The notes beneath the pieces are model-generated. The model was not told where the DNA came from. It ran no database searches and was given only the letters and a program-made list of their open reading frames with translations. Both the position numbers and the translations under genes were made by a program. This document shows positions 26,772 to 35,328 of a stretch of 64,000 nt of DNA, piece by piece; the first letter of the stretch is position 1; each line of letters begins with the position of its first letter. Source of the DNA: an uncultured Craurococcus sp. (GTDB lineage Bacteria; Pseudomonadota; Alphaproteobacteria; Acetobacterales; Acetobacteraceae); NCBI GenBank assembly GCA_902805545.1, contig CADCTD010000049.1:1-64000 (forward strand). Direction: 5' to 3'.

Positions 26772-27895
26772 CCTTGCACTGGACCCCCCTCGCCCGCGAC
26801 GGCGCCGCCCGCGCCGGCACGCTGCACACCGCCCATGGCACGGTCGATACGCCCGTCTTCATGCCCGTCGGCACCGCCGGCACCGTCAAGGCGATGACCG
26901 CCGATGCGGTGCGGGCGACCGGCGCGCGGATGGTGCTCGGCAACACCTACCACCTGATGCTGCGCCCGGGGGCGGAGCGCGTGGCGCGGCTCGGCGGGCT
27001 GCATCGCTTCATGGACTGGCACGGGCCGATCCTCACCGACAGCGGCGGGTTCCAGGTGATGAGCCTCGCCGGCCTCCGCACGATGGACGAGGGGGGCGTC
27101 ACCTTCCGGAGCCATGTCGACGGGGCGAAGCACCGGCTGACGCCGGAACGGAGCGTCGAGATCCAACGGCTGCTCGGCGCCGATGTGACCATGTGCTTCG
27201 ACGAATGCACGCCCTTCCCGGCGACGGAGGAGCAGGTGGCCGCATCGATGCGCCTGTCCATGCGCTGGGCGGCGCGCTCGCGGGCAGCCTACCGGGCGCG
27301 GGAAGGGCATGGGCTCTTCGGCATCGTCCAGGGCGGCGTGCATCCGGCGCTCAGGGCGGAAAGCGTCGCGGCGCTGACGGCGATCGGCTTCGAGGGCTAT
27401 GCGGTGGGCGGCCTCGCGGTCGGCGAGGGGCAGGCGGCAATGTTCTCGACGCTCGACTGCACCCTGCCGCTGATGCCGCAGGACGCCCCGCGCTACCTGA
27501 TGGGCGTCGGCACGCCGGCCGACATCCTGGGCGCGGTCCGGCGCGGGATCGACATGTTCGACTGCGTGATCCCGACCCGCTCGGGCCGCACGGGGCGCGC
27601 CTATACCAGCCGGGGCATGCTCAACCTGCGCAACGCACGCCATGCCGAGGACCCCTCGCCGCTCGATCCGGCCTGCGCCTGCCCCGCCTGCGCGCGGCAT
27701 TCGCGGGCCTACCTGCACCACCTCATCAAGGCCGAGGAGATGCTCGGGCCGATGCTGCTGACCTGGCACAATATCCAGTACTACCAGGATTTGATGCGCG
27801 GCCTCCGCATCGCCATATGCGAGGGGCGCCTCGATGAGCATGCGGCGGCGCTGGAGGCGGGATGGAGCCCGCAGCGCGAGGAGAATGATGGCTGA
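26768..27895 (+). CDS. tgt: tRNA-guanine transglycosylase
   Basis: 375 residues. Exchanges guanine 34 of GUN-anticodon tRNAs for preQ1. The sequence shows [10 protein letters not shown] (catalytic Asp), [21 protein letters not shown], the nucleophile Asp in [12 protein letters not shown], and the zinc site [13 protein letters not shown]...HH. It overlaps queA by 4 bases and queF by 8, so the three are one translation-coupled unit. Confidence 0.96.
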   Translation: MTLHWTPLARDGAARAGTLHTAHGTVDTPVFMPVGTAGTVKAMTADAVRATGARMVLGNTYHLMLRPGAERVARLGGLHRFMDWHGPILTDSGGFQVMSLAGLRTMDEGGVTFRSHVDGAKHRLTPERSVEIQRLLGADVTMCFDECTPFPATEEQVAASMRLSMRWAARSRAAYRAREGHGLFGIVQGGVHPALRAESVAALTAIGFEGYAVGGLAVGEGQAAMFSTLDCTLPLMPQDAPRYLMGVGTPADILGAVRRGIDMFDCVIPTRSGRTGRAYTSRGMLNLRNARHAEDPSPLDPACACPACARHSRAYLHHLIKAEEMLGPMLLTWHNIQYYQDLMRGLRIAICEGRLDEHAAALEAGWSPQREENDG

Positions 27896-28358
27896 GGCGA
27901 CCACCGACACCACCGGGCTGACCCTGCTCGGCCGCAACGCCACCCTGCCGGCGAGCCCGGAGGAGGCGCGGCTCGAGCGCGTGCCGAACCCGCATCCGGG
28001 GCTGCGCTACGTCGTGCGCTTCGCAGCGCCCGAGTTCACCTCGCTTTGCCCGCTGACGGGCCAGCCGGACTTCGCGCATCTGGTGATCGACTATGTCCCG
28101 CGGGACTGGCTGGTCGAGAGCAAGTCGCTGAAGCTCTATCTCGGCGCCTTCCGCAACCATGGCGCCTTTCACGAGGCCTGCACCGTCGCCATCGCCCGGC
28201 GGCTGGTGGAGGAGCTCGATCCGGAATGGCTGCGCATCGGCGGCTACTGGTATCCGCGCGGCGGCATCCCGATCGACATCTTCTACGCGACTGGGCCGGC
28301 GCCGGAGGGCGTCTGGGTGCCGGACCAGGGCGTGCCGGGGTATCGCGGCCGAGGCTAG
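27888..28358 (+). CDS. queF: NADPH-dependent 7-cyano-7-deazaguanine reductase (QueF, short form)
   Basis: 156 residues, the unimodular QueF type. It reduces preQ0 to preQ1. The nucleophilic Cys is in [11 protein letters not shown] (about 48), followed by Asp of PDFAH and the QueF signature [16 protein letters not shown]. Adjacent ATGs at 27885 and 27888 are possible; 27888 sits 4 bases after GAGGAG and is preferred. The stop overlaps the convergent caspase-like gene by 4 bases within a strong hairpin. Confidence 0.94.
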   Translation: MAEATTDTTGLTLLGRNATLPASPEEARLERVPNPHPGLRYVVRFAAPEFTSLCPLTGQPDFAHLVIDYVPRDWLVESKSLKLYLGAFRNHGAFHEACTVAIARRLVEELDPEWLRIGGYWYPRGGIPIDIFYATGPAPEGVWVPDQGVPGYRGRG

Positions 28359-28370
28359 AGCTCGGCCGCG
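28344..28370. terminator. Bidirectional hairpin over the two converging stop codons
   Basis: CGCGGCCGAG (28344-28353) and CTCGGCCGCG (28361-28370) form a perfect 10-bp stem with a 7-base loop, GCTAGAG. The loop holds both stop codons (TAG of queF at 28356-28358, and the opposite gene's stop at 28355-28357). No T-tract follows on either side. Confidence 0.6.
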
Positions 28371-29011
28371 ACCTCCTCCTCGCTCATGAAGGGGAAGCGC
28401 AGCCAGAGCGTGCTCTTCGGGTCGTTCAGCGCCTTGATCCAGGCCGGAATCTTCCCAGCCGGTGCGGTCTTGATGCCGGTGACGGCACCGCCATTCGGGT
28501 ATTGGCGCACCTGCGGGTTCATGAAGGCGTGGCCCGCGCTCGAATGGCCGTAGACGCCGTAGCCCTCCTGCGCCCACGGCTTCATGGCCTCCGAGATTCG
28601 CCAGGCGTAGCCGCCATCGATGGCGCAGGAGCAGGCATAGAGCACGACCTTCACCGAGTACTGGCCGTAGGACCAGATGGCGTTGGTCAGCTCGTCAATG
28701 GATTTCAGCGCGAAGCCGGCCGAGGGCATGCCGTCCTTGTAGCCGTGGCCGAAATAGACGATGGCGTCGTACCAGCCATCAGCGGCGCCGATGGCGAGCG
28801 CGTTCAGGATCTGCGCGCGCCGCTGGTCGCCCGGCAGGTGATTGTCGAACTTGCACATCGTCACGTCGCAGCCGAGCTTCGTGTAGTACTTCTGGTACAT
28901 CGCGGCGCCAGGATGGAAGGCGCCGGTTGCGTCATTGCCCCGCGGATTGTGGACATCCGGCGCCTGGTTGTGCATCGGGTAGAAGACGAAGCTGCGCTGC
29001 GGTGCGTCCAT
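28355..29011 (-). CDS. Caspase-fold (clan CD)-like protein of unknown function
   Basis: 218 residues; AGGAGG precedes the ATG at 29011. No established family is certain. The core reads [18 protein letters not shown], then about 25 residues later [12 protein letters not shown] hydrophobic strand ending in His-Gly, then a second strand ending in Ala-Cys, is the His/Cys dyad layout of caspase-like, gingipain-like and CHAT peptidases. A later segment [12 protein letters not shown] and a Trp-rich C-terminus are unassigned. There is no signal peptide. The gene lies backwards inside the queuosine cluster. Peptidase activity is an inference. Confidence 0.65.
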   Translation of the reverse strand: MDAPQRSFVFYPMHNQAPDVHNPRGNDATGAFHPGAAMYQKYYTKLGCDVTMCKFDNHLPGDQRRAQILNALAIGAADGWYDAIVYFGHGYKDGMPSAGFALKSIDELTNAIWSYGQYSVKVVLYACSCAIDGGYAWRISEAMKPWAQEGYGVYGHSSAGHAFMNPQVRQYPNGGAVTGIKTAPAGKIPAWIKALNDPKSTLWLRFPFMSEEEVAAEL

Positions 29012-29172
29012 CAGTCGCCTCCTGCGGTCTTTCCGAAAGGATTGTAGCCGTATTGACCGATCTGACGGTTTCATCTGCCCGTCATCATTATTTCAATTCC
29101 TTCCCGCATTGTCTGTGTCGGTGGACGGACGTCCCCTCTGCCGCCGCCGGGTATCGGTGCTATGGAGGCGGC

Positions 29173-30204
29173 GTGACGAAGGACCTGATCCGCGACGAGG
29201 CTGGGCGCCTCGGCTTCGACGCCGTGGGCTTCACCGCCGCCACGCTGCCGGAGGAAGCGCGCGCCCGGCTGAACCGCTTCCTGACCGATGGCATGCACGG
29301 GAGCATGGGCTGGATGGAGGCGCGGGCCGAGCAGCGGGCGCATCCCCGCGCGCTCTGGCCCGAGGCGGTGAGCATCGTCTCGCTCGGCCTCAGCTACGCG
29401 CCGGCGGAGGACCCGCTGGCGGCGCTGCAACGGCGCGACCGCGGCACCATCAGCGTCTATGCGCAGAACCGCGACTACCATGACGTGGTGAAGTCACGCC
29501 TCAAGGCCCTCGCCCGCTGGATGGTCGCCCGCTGGCCGGAGGCGCTGGTGAAGGTCTTCGTCGACACGGCGCCGGTGATGGAGAAGCCCCTGGCGCAGCA
29601 GGCCGGGCTCGGCTGGCAGGGCAAGCACACCAACCTGGTGAGCCGCCGGCACGGTTCCTGGCTCTTCCTCGGCGAGATCTACACGACGCTCGACCTGCCG
29701 CCCGACGCGCCGGGCCAGGACCGCTGCGGGAGCTGCCAGGCCTGCCTCGACATCTGCCCGACCCGCGCCTTCCCCGAGCCGCGGCGGCTCGATGCGCGGC
29801 GCTGCATCAGCTACCTCACCATCGAGCATCGCGGGCCGATCCCGGAGGAGCACCGGGCGGCGATGGGCAACCGCATCTATGGCTGCGACGACTGCCTGGC
29901 CGTCTGCCCGTGGAACAAATTCGCCCGCGCCCATAGCGAGCCGGCCTTCGCTCCGCGCGCCACGCTTGATGCGCCGCGCCTTGCCGAGCTGGCGATGCTG
30001 GACGATGCCGCATTCCGCGCCCTCTTCACCGCGAGCCCGGTGAAGCGCATCGGGCGGGACCGCTTCGTCCGCAACGTGCTGGTGGCGATCGGCAATTCCG
30101 GCGATCCCCGGCTCCACGCGACCGCGCAGGGACTCACCGGGGATGCCGACCCGGTGGTGGCGGAGGCGGCGCGCTGGGCGGCAGGGAGGCTGGAGGCGGC
30201 ATGA
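29173..30204 (+). CDS. queG: Epoxyqueuosine reductase
   Basis: 343 residues. Cobalamin- and [4Fe-4S]-dependent enzyme that reduces epoxyqueuosine to queuosine in tRNA. Two ferredoxin-type clusters are visible: [16 protein letters not shown] (about 187-200) and [15 protein letters not shown] (about 237-250). [14 protein letters not shown] and [11 protein letters not shown] are family signatures, and the C-terminal HEAT-like helices are present. Start is GTG at 29173 after GGAGG; the sequence before it is not family-like. The stop overlaps queC by 4 bases. Confidence 0.95.
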   Translation: MTKDLIRDEAGRLGFDAVGFTAATLPEEARARLNRFLTDGMHGSMGWMEARAEQRAHPRALWPEAVSIVSLGLSYAPAEDPLAALQRRDRGTISVYAQNRDYHDVVKSRLKALARWMVARWPEALVKVFVDTAPVMEKPLAQQAGLGWQGKHTNLVSRRHGSWLFLGEIYTTLDLPPDAPGQDRCGSCQACLDICPTRAFPEPRRLDARRCISYLTIEHRGPIPEEHRAAMGNRIYGCDDCLAVCPWNKFARAHSEPAFAPRATLDAPRLAELAMLDDAAFRALFTASPVKRIGRDRFVRNVLVAIGNSGDPRLHATAQGLTGDADPVVAEAARWAAGRLEAA

Positions 30205-30923
30205 TCCGGGACGATGCGGCGCTGGTGCTGTTCAGCGGCGGGCAGGACAGCGCCACCTGCCTCGCCTGGGCGCTGGATCGTTTCCCGCATGTCGAAACCA
30301 TCGGCTTCGACTATGGCCAGCGCCACAAGGTCGAGCTGGAGGTGCGGCAAGCCTTCCGCGCCCGCCTGCTCCGCGAGAATCCGGGCTGGGCGGCAAGGCT
30401 CGGCGAGGACCACCTGCTGGCGCTCGATGCCCTGCGTGCCGTCTCCGACACCGCTCTGACGCGGGAGACCGGCATCGCCATGCAGGCGGATGGGCTGCCC
30501 AATACCTTCGTCCCCGGGCGGAACCTGCTGTTCCTCACCTTCGCCGCGGCGCTCGCCTACCGGCGCGGGCTGAAGCACCTCGTCGCCGGCATGTGCGAGA
30601 CGGATTATTCCGGCTATCCCGATTGCCGTGACGACACGCTGAAGGCGCTGCAGGTCGCCATCAATCTCGGCATGGACCGGCGCTTCGTCCTGCACACGCC
30701 GCTGATGTGGCGGGACAAGGCAGCGACCTGGGCACTGGCGGAGCGGCTGGGAGGCGCGGCGTTGGTCGAAGCGATCCGCGAGGATACGCATAGCTGCTAT
30801 CTCGGCGACCGCAACCGGCTGCATGACTGGGGATATGGCTGCGGCACCTGCCCGGCCTGCGAGTTGCGGCGCGGCGGCTGGGACCGCTGGAGGAACCGCC
30901 CGGGGGAGGCAGGCGGCCCTTAG
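30201..30923 (+). CDS. queC: 7-cyano-7-deazaguanine synthase
   Basis: 240 residues. ATP-dependent conversion of 7-carboxy-7-deazaguanine to preQ0. The PP-loop is [15 protein letters not shown] (about 10-24), followed by [18 protein letters not shown] and the zinc ligands in HSCYLG and [13 protein letters not shown] near the C-terminus. Co-translated with queG. queD and queE are not in the window, so precursor synthesis must be encoded elsewhere. Confidence 0.96.
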   Translation: MIRDDAALVLFSGGQDSATCLAWALDRFPHVETIGFDYGQRHKVELEVRQAFRARLLRENPGWAARLGEDHLLALDALRAVSDTALTRETGIAMQADGLPNTFVPGRNLLFLTFAAALAYRRGLKHLVAGMCETDYSGYPDCRDDTLKALQVAINLGMDRRFVLHTPLMWRDKAATWALAERLGGAALVEAIREDTHSCYLGDRNRLHDWGYGCGTCPACELRRGGWDRWRNRPGEAGGP

Positions 30924-30948
30924 GGCAAGCTCCGGTCACCGTGAAACA

Positions 30949-30975
30949 CCTGAGCGGGATGATCCGCTCTTCAGG
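30949..30975. terminator. Hairpin downstream of queC
   Basis: CCTGAGCGG pairs with CCGCTC...AGG around a TGA-type loop, with a bulged G and a small internal bulge. No T-run follows. The segment may be a terminator or part of a palindromic intergenic mosaic repeat. Confidence 0.35.
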
Positions 30976-31072
30976 AGAACGCGCCAGAGCGGCCGCGCTG
31001 AGCCCGGATGAGCAAAGGCCGCGCCACCCCATGTTCGCTGGAGGGTCGACCGGCGGGAGCCGGGAGTGAGGA

Positions 31073-31086
31073 GACCAGACAACAGG
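31073..31086 (-). repeat. Second locus of the 14-bp intergenic unit
   Basis: The minus strand reads CCTGTTGTCTGGTC, identical to 2401-2414 beside the IS481 element. It lies in the roughly 200-base gap after queC (30924-31126), which holds no convincing gene. Confidence 0.55.
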
Positions 31087-31126
31087 TTGGACGACGATCC
31101 ACGACTCACCGGCCTTGGGCGACGGC

Positions 31127-31375
31127 CTAGCGCTGGCCCTCGATCTCGCTCTCGTCGGCCGGCGGGCAGACCTTGACCTGGCCGCCGCGGGCATGGAACT
31201 CCGCCACCAGTCGCGCCGCTTCGTCATCGCTAGGCCGCCCGCCAGCCTGCTCACTGCGGGCCCGCTGCTCGGCGATGCGGAATCGCAGCCGTTGCTGGTC
31301 GGCTCGGCGTGTGGCGGCGGAGGCCGCCTTCTCCGTTAGGGGCTGGTCGGATTGGTCTGCGGGGGAGGAAGCCAT
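31127..31375 (-). CDS. Small conserved-type hypothetical protein
   Basis: 82 residues, rich in Arg, Gln and Ala. A charged helical stretch (ADQQRLRFRIAEQRARSE) is followed by DDEAARLVAEFHARGGQVKVCPPAD; the pattern hydrophobic helix then GGxVxxCPP recurs in small alphaproteobacterial proteins of unknown role. ATG at 31375 is chosen over 31396 and 31426 without a strong ribosome site. Function unknown. Confidence 0.55.
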   Translation of the reverse strand: MASSPADQSDQPLTEKAASAATRRADQQRLRFRIAEQRARSEQAGGRPSDDEAARLVAEFHARGGQVKVCPPADESEIEGQR

Positions 31376-31512
31376 GAGGGGCAACCTAACGGGCATGGCC
31401 CATTCCGGCCAGCACCGCCGCGTCACGTCGCCGTCAGCCGGTGCCGGTCAGAGCACCGGCCGCACGACGATGGCGGTGCCGATACCGTATCAACCCGCGG
31501 CGACCGAACGTC

Positions 31513-32130
31513 ATGTCACATCGACGCGAGGAATTCGTCCGGCGTTCCACTTGCGAGCCGAATCAGCCCGCAGCCGCAGTAGCCTCCCAATCGAGCGGAC
31601 GCGGAAGTCAGGCGCAGGAGCCGGGCGGCGTCGGCCTCCTGGACCGAGAGCTCGATAGCGGCCGGGTGTTCTGGTCGGAACAGCACTTCCGGGTCTGGGG
31701 CCTCAATTCTGCCCGGGTCGAGCCTTCCTTCGACAGCTTCCTGCCCGCGCTCGCCCCGGCCGACCGGGAGCCGACGGCCGCCAGGATGAAGGCCGTCCGG
31801 CCGGACCGGTCCCAAAGCAGCTACGAGGCGGAGTTCCGCCTGCCCCGCCCGATGGCGCAGCGCGCTTCGTGCTGGCGCACGGCGAGATCCTGCACGACCC
31901 GGCGACGGGCAAGGCGCTCCGCCTTGCCCGTCGCCTGCCTCGACGTGACCGAGCGCTGCCTCCCGGAGGATCGGCTGCGCCTGCTGGCCCGCAAGGTGGA
32001 CGACCGGGCGAGGAATCCCCTTGCCGTGGACCAGGCCGCGGTGCGCCTGGTGCCGACGGAGGATGCGGGCGCCTCCGCCCGGGCGGTCGACGAGCGAATG
32101 CGCTCGCTCGACCGGCTGGCGCTGGGTTGA
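31513..32130 (+). pseudogene. Decayed HWE-type sensor histidine kinase
   Basis: The N-terminal part reads like a PAS domain (GVGLLDRELDSGRVFWSEQHFRVWGL, YEAEFRLPRP). After about 31858 the continuation (VLAHGEILHDPATGKALRL) is in another frame (31869-31928), and the original frame resumes with VACLDVTERC at about 31930; this implies two compensating frameshifts. The H-box reads KVDDRARNPLAVDQAAVRL where HWE/HisKA_2 kinases have VDHRAKN, so the phosphoacceptor His is now Asp. The frame stops at 32130 with no ATPase domain. Start is uncertain (31441 or 31513). Confidence 0.75.
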
Positions 32131-32135
32131 GGCCC

Positions 32136-32534
32136 CTATCGGCTCAGCTGCCGCCGCGCCTCCTCCAGCGTGGCGAGGCAGCCGGCCTCGTCGCCACGGC
32201 CGGCCTGCTCGCGGGCCTGGTTCAGCCTGGCCCGCGCCTGCACCACGCCATCGCCGCCCGCGCCGGCATCGGCGGCGCGCTGCGTCGCCTGCGCCTCGCG
32301 CTGCGGGTCCTGGAAGGGCCCGCTCGGCGGGGCGGGCCGGTTTGCCGGTGGCGGCTGCAACGCCTGCCCCTCCCGCGCCGCGGCGACGCCCTGCCCGCCG
32401 GAGGAGGCCGCCGCCGCCTCGCCCCCCGCGCCTGTCGCCTGCCGCTCGAGCGCCGCGATCTGCTCGGTGCAGGGCGCGGCGAGGGCCGGCCCGGCGAGCA
32501 TCGCCAGGCCGAGGAGGATCGTGCCCGCCCTCAT
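32136..32534 (-). CDS. Small secreted Ala/Gln-rich protein coupled to a molybdenum hydroxylase
   Basis: 132 residues with a signal peptide ([19 protein letters not shown]). The mature protein has an Ala/Gly/Gln-rich low-complexity middle and two helical segments, CTEQIAALERQA and LNQAREQAGRGDEAGCLATLEEARRQLSR; the two Cys (about 22 and 120) could bridge. ATG overlaps the stop of the upstream large subunit by 4 bases (ATGA), so it is made with it. No family recognised. Confidence 0.68.
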   Translation of the reverse strand: MRAGTILLGLAMLAGPALAAPCTEQIAALERQATGAGGEAAAASSGGQGVAAAREGQALQPPPANRPAPPSGPFQDPQREAQATQRAADAGAGGDGVVQARARLNQAREQAGRGDEAGCLATLEEARRQLSR

Positions 32535-34798
32535 GTGGTCAGCTGGTCGCGGATCGGCAGCTGCCGGATCCGCTTGCCGGAGGCGGCGAAGATCGCATTG
32601 GCGATGGCCGGCGCGATGGGCGGCAAGCCCGGCTCGCCGACGCCGCCGAGCGGCTGGTTGTAGTCGCGCGAGGCCAGCAGGTGGACACGGATCTCGCGCG
32701 GCGCGCTGTCGATGCGGGTCAACTCGTAGGCGTCGAAATTGTTCTGCTCGACGCGGCCGTCCCTGAAGCTGATCTCGGCCGAGAGGGCGAGGCCGGTGCC
32801 CATGACCACGGCGCCCTCCATTTGCGAGCGAATGCGCTCCGGATTGACCTGCGGCCCGCAATCGATGGCGATGTCAACGCGGGGGAAGCTGAGCTCGCCC
32901 CGGTTGCCCATCTTCACCTCCACCGCGGCGGCGACATAGGAGACGAAGCTGTAGTGCCCGGCGATGCCGAGACCGCTGCCCGCCGGCATCGCCCTGCCCC
33001 AGCCGATGCCATCCGCCGCCGCCTCGACCACCCGTCGCAATCGCCCGGTATCGATCGGGTAGCGCTTCGGGTCCTCGCCATGGTTCCAGGCGTCGCCGAG
33101 CGTGGTCGGGTCGACGACGCGCGGCGCGCCGATCAGCTCCAGCAGGTAGTCCTTCGGATCCTTGCCCGCCGCATGCGCCAGCTCGGCGACGAAGGACTGA
33201 ATGGCGAAGGCATGCGGGATGTTGGAGACGGCGCGGAACCAGCCGATCCGCGCATGCGCCTGCGCCTCCGGGTTCTCGATCCGGATGTTCGGGACGGCGA
33301 AGGGCGTGTTGACCAGCCCCATGCCGAGCTCGAACGGCAGCTCGTGCTTCGGGTCGGGCACGAAGATGGAGCCGATGGTCGGCGCCACGCTGCGGTGCAG
33401 CCAGGCGACCGGCTTGCCGGCGGCATCCAGCCCCGCCTCGATCCGTTCGACGGAGACGGTGTGGTAGTAGCCGTGATGCAGGTCGTCCTCGCGCGTCCAG
33501 GTCACCTTCACCGGCGCGCCGTCCATGGCCTGGCTGCACAGCCCCGCCTCGAGCACGAAGTCGGGCTTCGACTTCCGCCCGAAGCCGCCGCCGAGCAGGG
33601 TCACATGCACCGTGACCTTGTCCTCCGGCATCTTCAGCCGCTCGGCGAGGCGGGTGCGCGTCGCCTGCGGGGCCTGGGTGCAGGCCCAGGCTTCGCAGCG
33701 CCCGTCGACGATGCGGACGAGCGCGGCGGGCGGCTCCAGCGGCGTCTGCGCGAGATGCGGGATGTAGTACTCCGCCTCGACGCGCTTCGCCGCCCCGGCC
33801 ATGGCCCGGTCGACATCGCCGGCGGTGCGTACAACCTTGCCCGGCTTCCGCGCCGCCTCCTGCAGCTGGGCGCGGTAGGTGTCGGAGGAATAGACGGCGT
33901 GCGGCCCGTCATCCCAGCTGATCTTGAGCTTGTCGCGCCCCTGCATCGCCGCCCAGGTATTGCGTGCGATGACGGCGACGCCGCCGAGCGGCTGGAACTC
34001 CGAGGGGATGGACGGCGGGTCGATCGCCACGACCTTGAGGACGCCGGGCACCTTCATCGCATCGGCCGCGTCGAAGGAGGTCACCTTGCCGCCGAAGACC
34101 GGCGGGCGGGCGACGACGGCATGAAGCATGCCCTCCACCCGCGCATCGATGCCGTAGATCGCGCGGCCCGTGGTGATGTCTCGGTTGTCGAGGAGTTCGG
34201 TGCCTTCCTTGCCGATCAGGCGAAAATTGGCCGGGTCCTTCAGCCGCACCGCGGCGCGATCCGGCACCGGCATGTCGGCCGCCGCCCTGGCCAGCGCGCC
34301 ATAGCCGACGGAGCGGCCTGACCTCTCATGCAGCACCTGGTGGTTCGCCGCCCGGACCTCGGCGACGGGCACGCCCCATTGCTTCGCGGCGGCCGCTTCC
34401 AGCATCGTTCGCGCCGCGGCGCCGGCCCGGCGCATCGGCATGAAGAAGTGGCGCAGGCTGCGCGAGCCGTCCGTGTCCTGGTTGCCGAAGCGCGCCTCGT
34501 CGCCCGGCGCCTGGGTGACGCGGACCTTCGCCCAATCCGCCTCCAGCTCCTCGGCGACGACCATGGGGATGGAGGTGCGCACGCCCTGCCCCATCTCCTG
34601 CCGGTGGCAGGTGACGGTGACGATGCCGTCCTCGGCGATGGCGATGAAGAGGCGCGGGTCGTCGCGCCAGCCATTCGGCATGCCATCGGCGCCGAAGCCC
34701 GCCTGCTGCGCCTCGCCGCGCGGCAGGCCGATGCCCAGCACAAGGCCGCCGGCGGCGACGCCGCCCAGCAGCCCGCGGCGGCTGAGATTGACGATCAT
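32531..34798 (-). CDS. Molybdenum hydroxylase large subunit, isoquinoline-1-oxidoreductase beta-like
   Basis: 755 residues. Molybdopterin-cytosine-dinucleotide-type hydroxylase inserting water-derived oxygen into a substrate. A Tat signal ([10 protein letters not shown]) suggests folded export. Motifs: [29 protein letters not shown], and [18 protein letters not shown] with the catalytic Glu near 725. ATG at 34798 overlaps the small-subunit stop (ATGA). This IorB-like class lacks a FAD subunit, and electrons would go to a cytochrome not encoded here. The substrate is unknown. Confidence 0.9.
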   Translation of the reverse strand: MIVNLSRRGLLGGVAAGGLVLGIGLPRGEAQQAGFGADGMPNGWRDDPRLFIAIAEDGIVTVTCHRQEMGQGVRTSIPMVVAEELEADWAKVRVTQAPGDEARFGNQDTDGSRSLRHFFMPMRRAGAAARTMLEAAAAKQWGVPVAEVRAANHQVLHERSGRSVGYGALARAAADMPVPDRAAVRLKDPANFRLIGKEGTELLDNRDITTGRAIYGIDARVEGMLHAVVARPPVFGGKVTSFDAADAMKVPGVLKVVAIDPPSIPSEFQPLGGVAVIARNTWAAMQGRDKLKISWDDGPHAVYSSDTYRAQLQEAARKPGKVVRTAGDVDRAMAGAAKRVEAEYYIPHLAQTPLEPPAALVRIVDGRCEAWACTQAPQATRTRLAERLKMPEDKVTVHVTLLGGGFGRKSKPDFVLEAGLCSQAMDGAPVKVTWTREDDLHHGYYHTVSVERIEAGLDAAGKPVAWLHRSVAPTIGSIFVPDPKHELPFELGMGLVNTPFAVPNIRIENPEAQAHARIGWFRAVSNIPHAFAIQSFVAELAHAAGKDPKDYLLELIGAPRVVDPTTLGDAWNHGEDPKRYPIDTGRLRRVVEAAADGIGWGRAMPAGSGLGIAGHYSFVSYVAAAVEVKMGNRGELSFPRVDIAIDCGPQVNPERIRSQMEGAVVMGTGLALSAEISFRDGRVEQNNFDAYELTRIDSAPREIRVHLLASRDYNQPLGGVGEPGLPPIAPAIANAIFAASGKRIRQLPIRDQLTT

Positions 34799-35253
34799 GG
34801 CCGCCCCCCCTTCGCCGCCTGCTTGATCGCGGCCCGGATGCGCGGATAGGTGCCGCAGCGGCAGAGATTGCCGCTCATCGCCGTGTCGATGTCGTCGTCG
34901 CTCGGGTCGGGGATGTCCTTCAGCAGCGAGGCCGCCTGCATGATCTGCCCGGTCTGGCAGTAGCCGCATTGCGAGACGTTGAGCGTCCGCCAGGCGACCT
35001 GCACGGGATGGTTGCCATCGGCCGCGAGGCCCTCGATCGTCGTCACCTTCGCGCCGTCGATGGCGGATACCGGCGTCTGGCAGGCGCGCACCGCATTGCC
35101 GTCGACATGCACGGTGCAGGCGCCGCAGAGCGCCTGGCCGCAGCCGAATTTGGTGCCGGTGAGGCCGAGCTCGTCGCGCAGGAACCAGAGCAGGGGCATG
35201 TCGGGGTCGCCCTCGAAGCGACGCTCCGTGCCGTTGATGGTCAGGGTGGTCAT
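34795..35253 (-). CDS. Molybdenum hydroxylase small [2Fe-2S] subunit (second enzyme)
   Basis: 152 residues, IorA-like. Two [2Fe-2S] clusters: the ferredoxin type with [13 protein letters not shown] at about 42-54, and the helical type with CGYCQTGQ and [10 protein letters not shown]. It passes electrons from the molybdenum site. It overlaps the large subunit gene by 4 bases and lies 75 bases after the acyl-CoA synthetase gene. Confidence 0.93.
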   Translation of the reverse strand: MTTLTINGTERRFEGDPDMPLLWFLRDELGLTGTKFGCGQALCGACTVHVDGNAVRACQTPVSAIDGAKVTTIEGLAADGNHPVQVAWRTLNVSQCGYCQTGQIMQAASLLKDIPDPSDDDIDTAMSGNLCRCGTYPRIRAAIKQAAKGGRP

Positions 35254-35328
35254 TGGGGCTGGTCCTCCCGCATCCGTGCGGGGATCAAACCATGCGCTTG
35301 GCGCATACCGGGATGCCGTTCTCGCGAC

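Noticed and set aside
30924-31126. Possible tRNA or small RNA after queC
   Set aside because: No cloverleaf or T-loop sequence was found; only a hairpin and a repeat unit are supported.
31869-32663. Long plus-strand frame across the kinase remnant and the next gene
   Set aside because: Only its first 20 or so codons resemble the PAS domain (frameshifted part of the pseudogene); the rest is antisense to the small secreted protein gene.
32021-34321. 766-codon plus-strand frame opposite the molybdenum hydroxylase gene
   Set aside because: It is a low-complexity Arg/Ala/Gly/His-rich antisense frame of a real gene, typical of GC-rich DNA.
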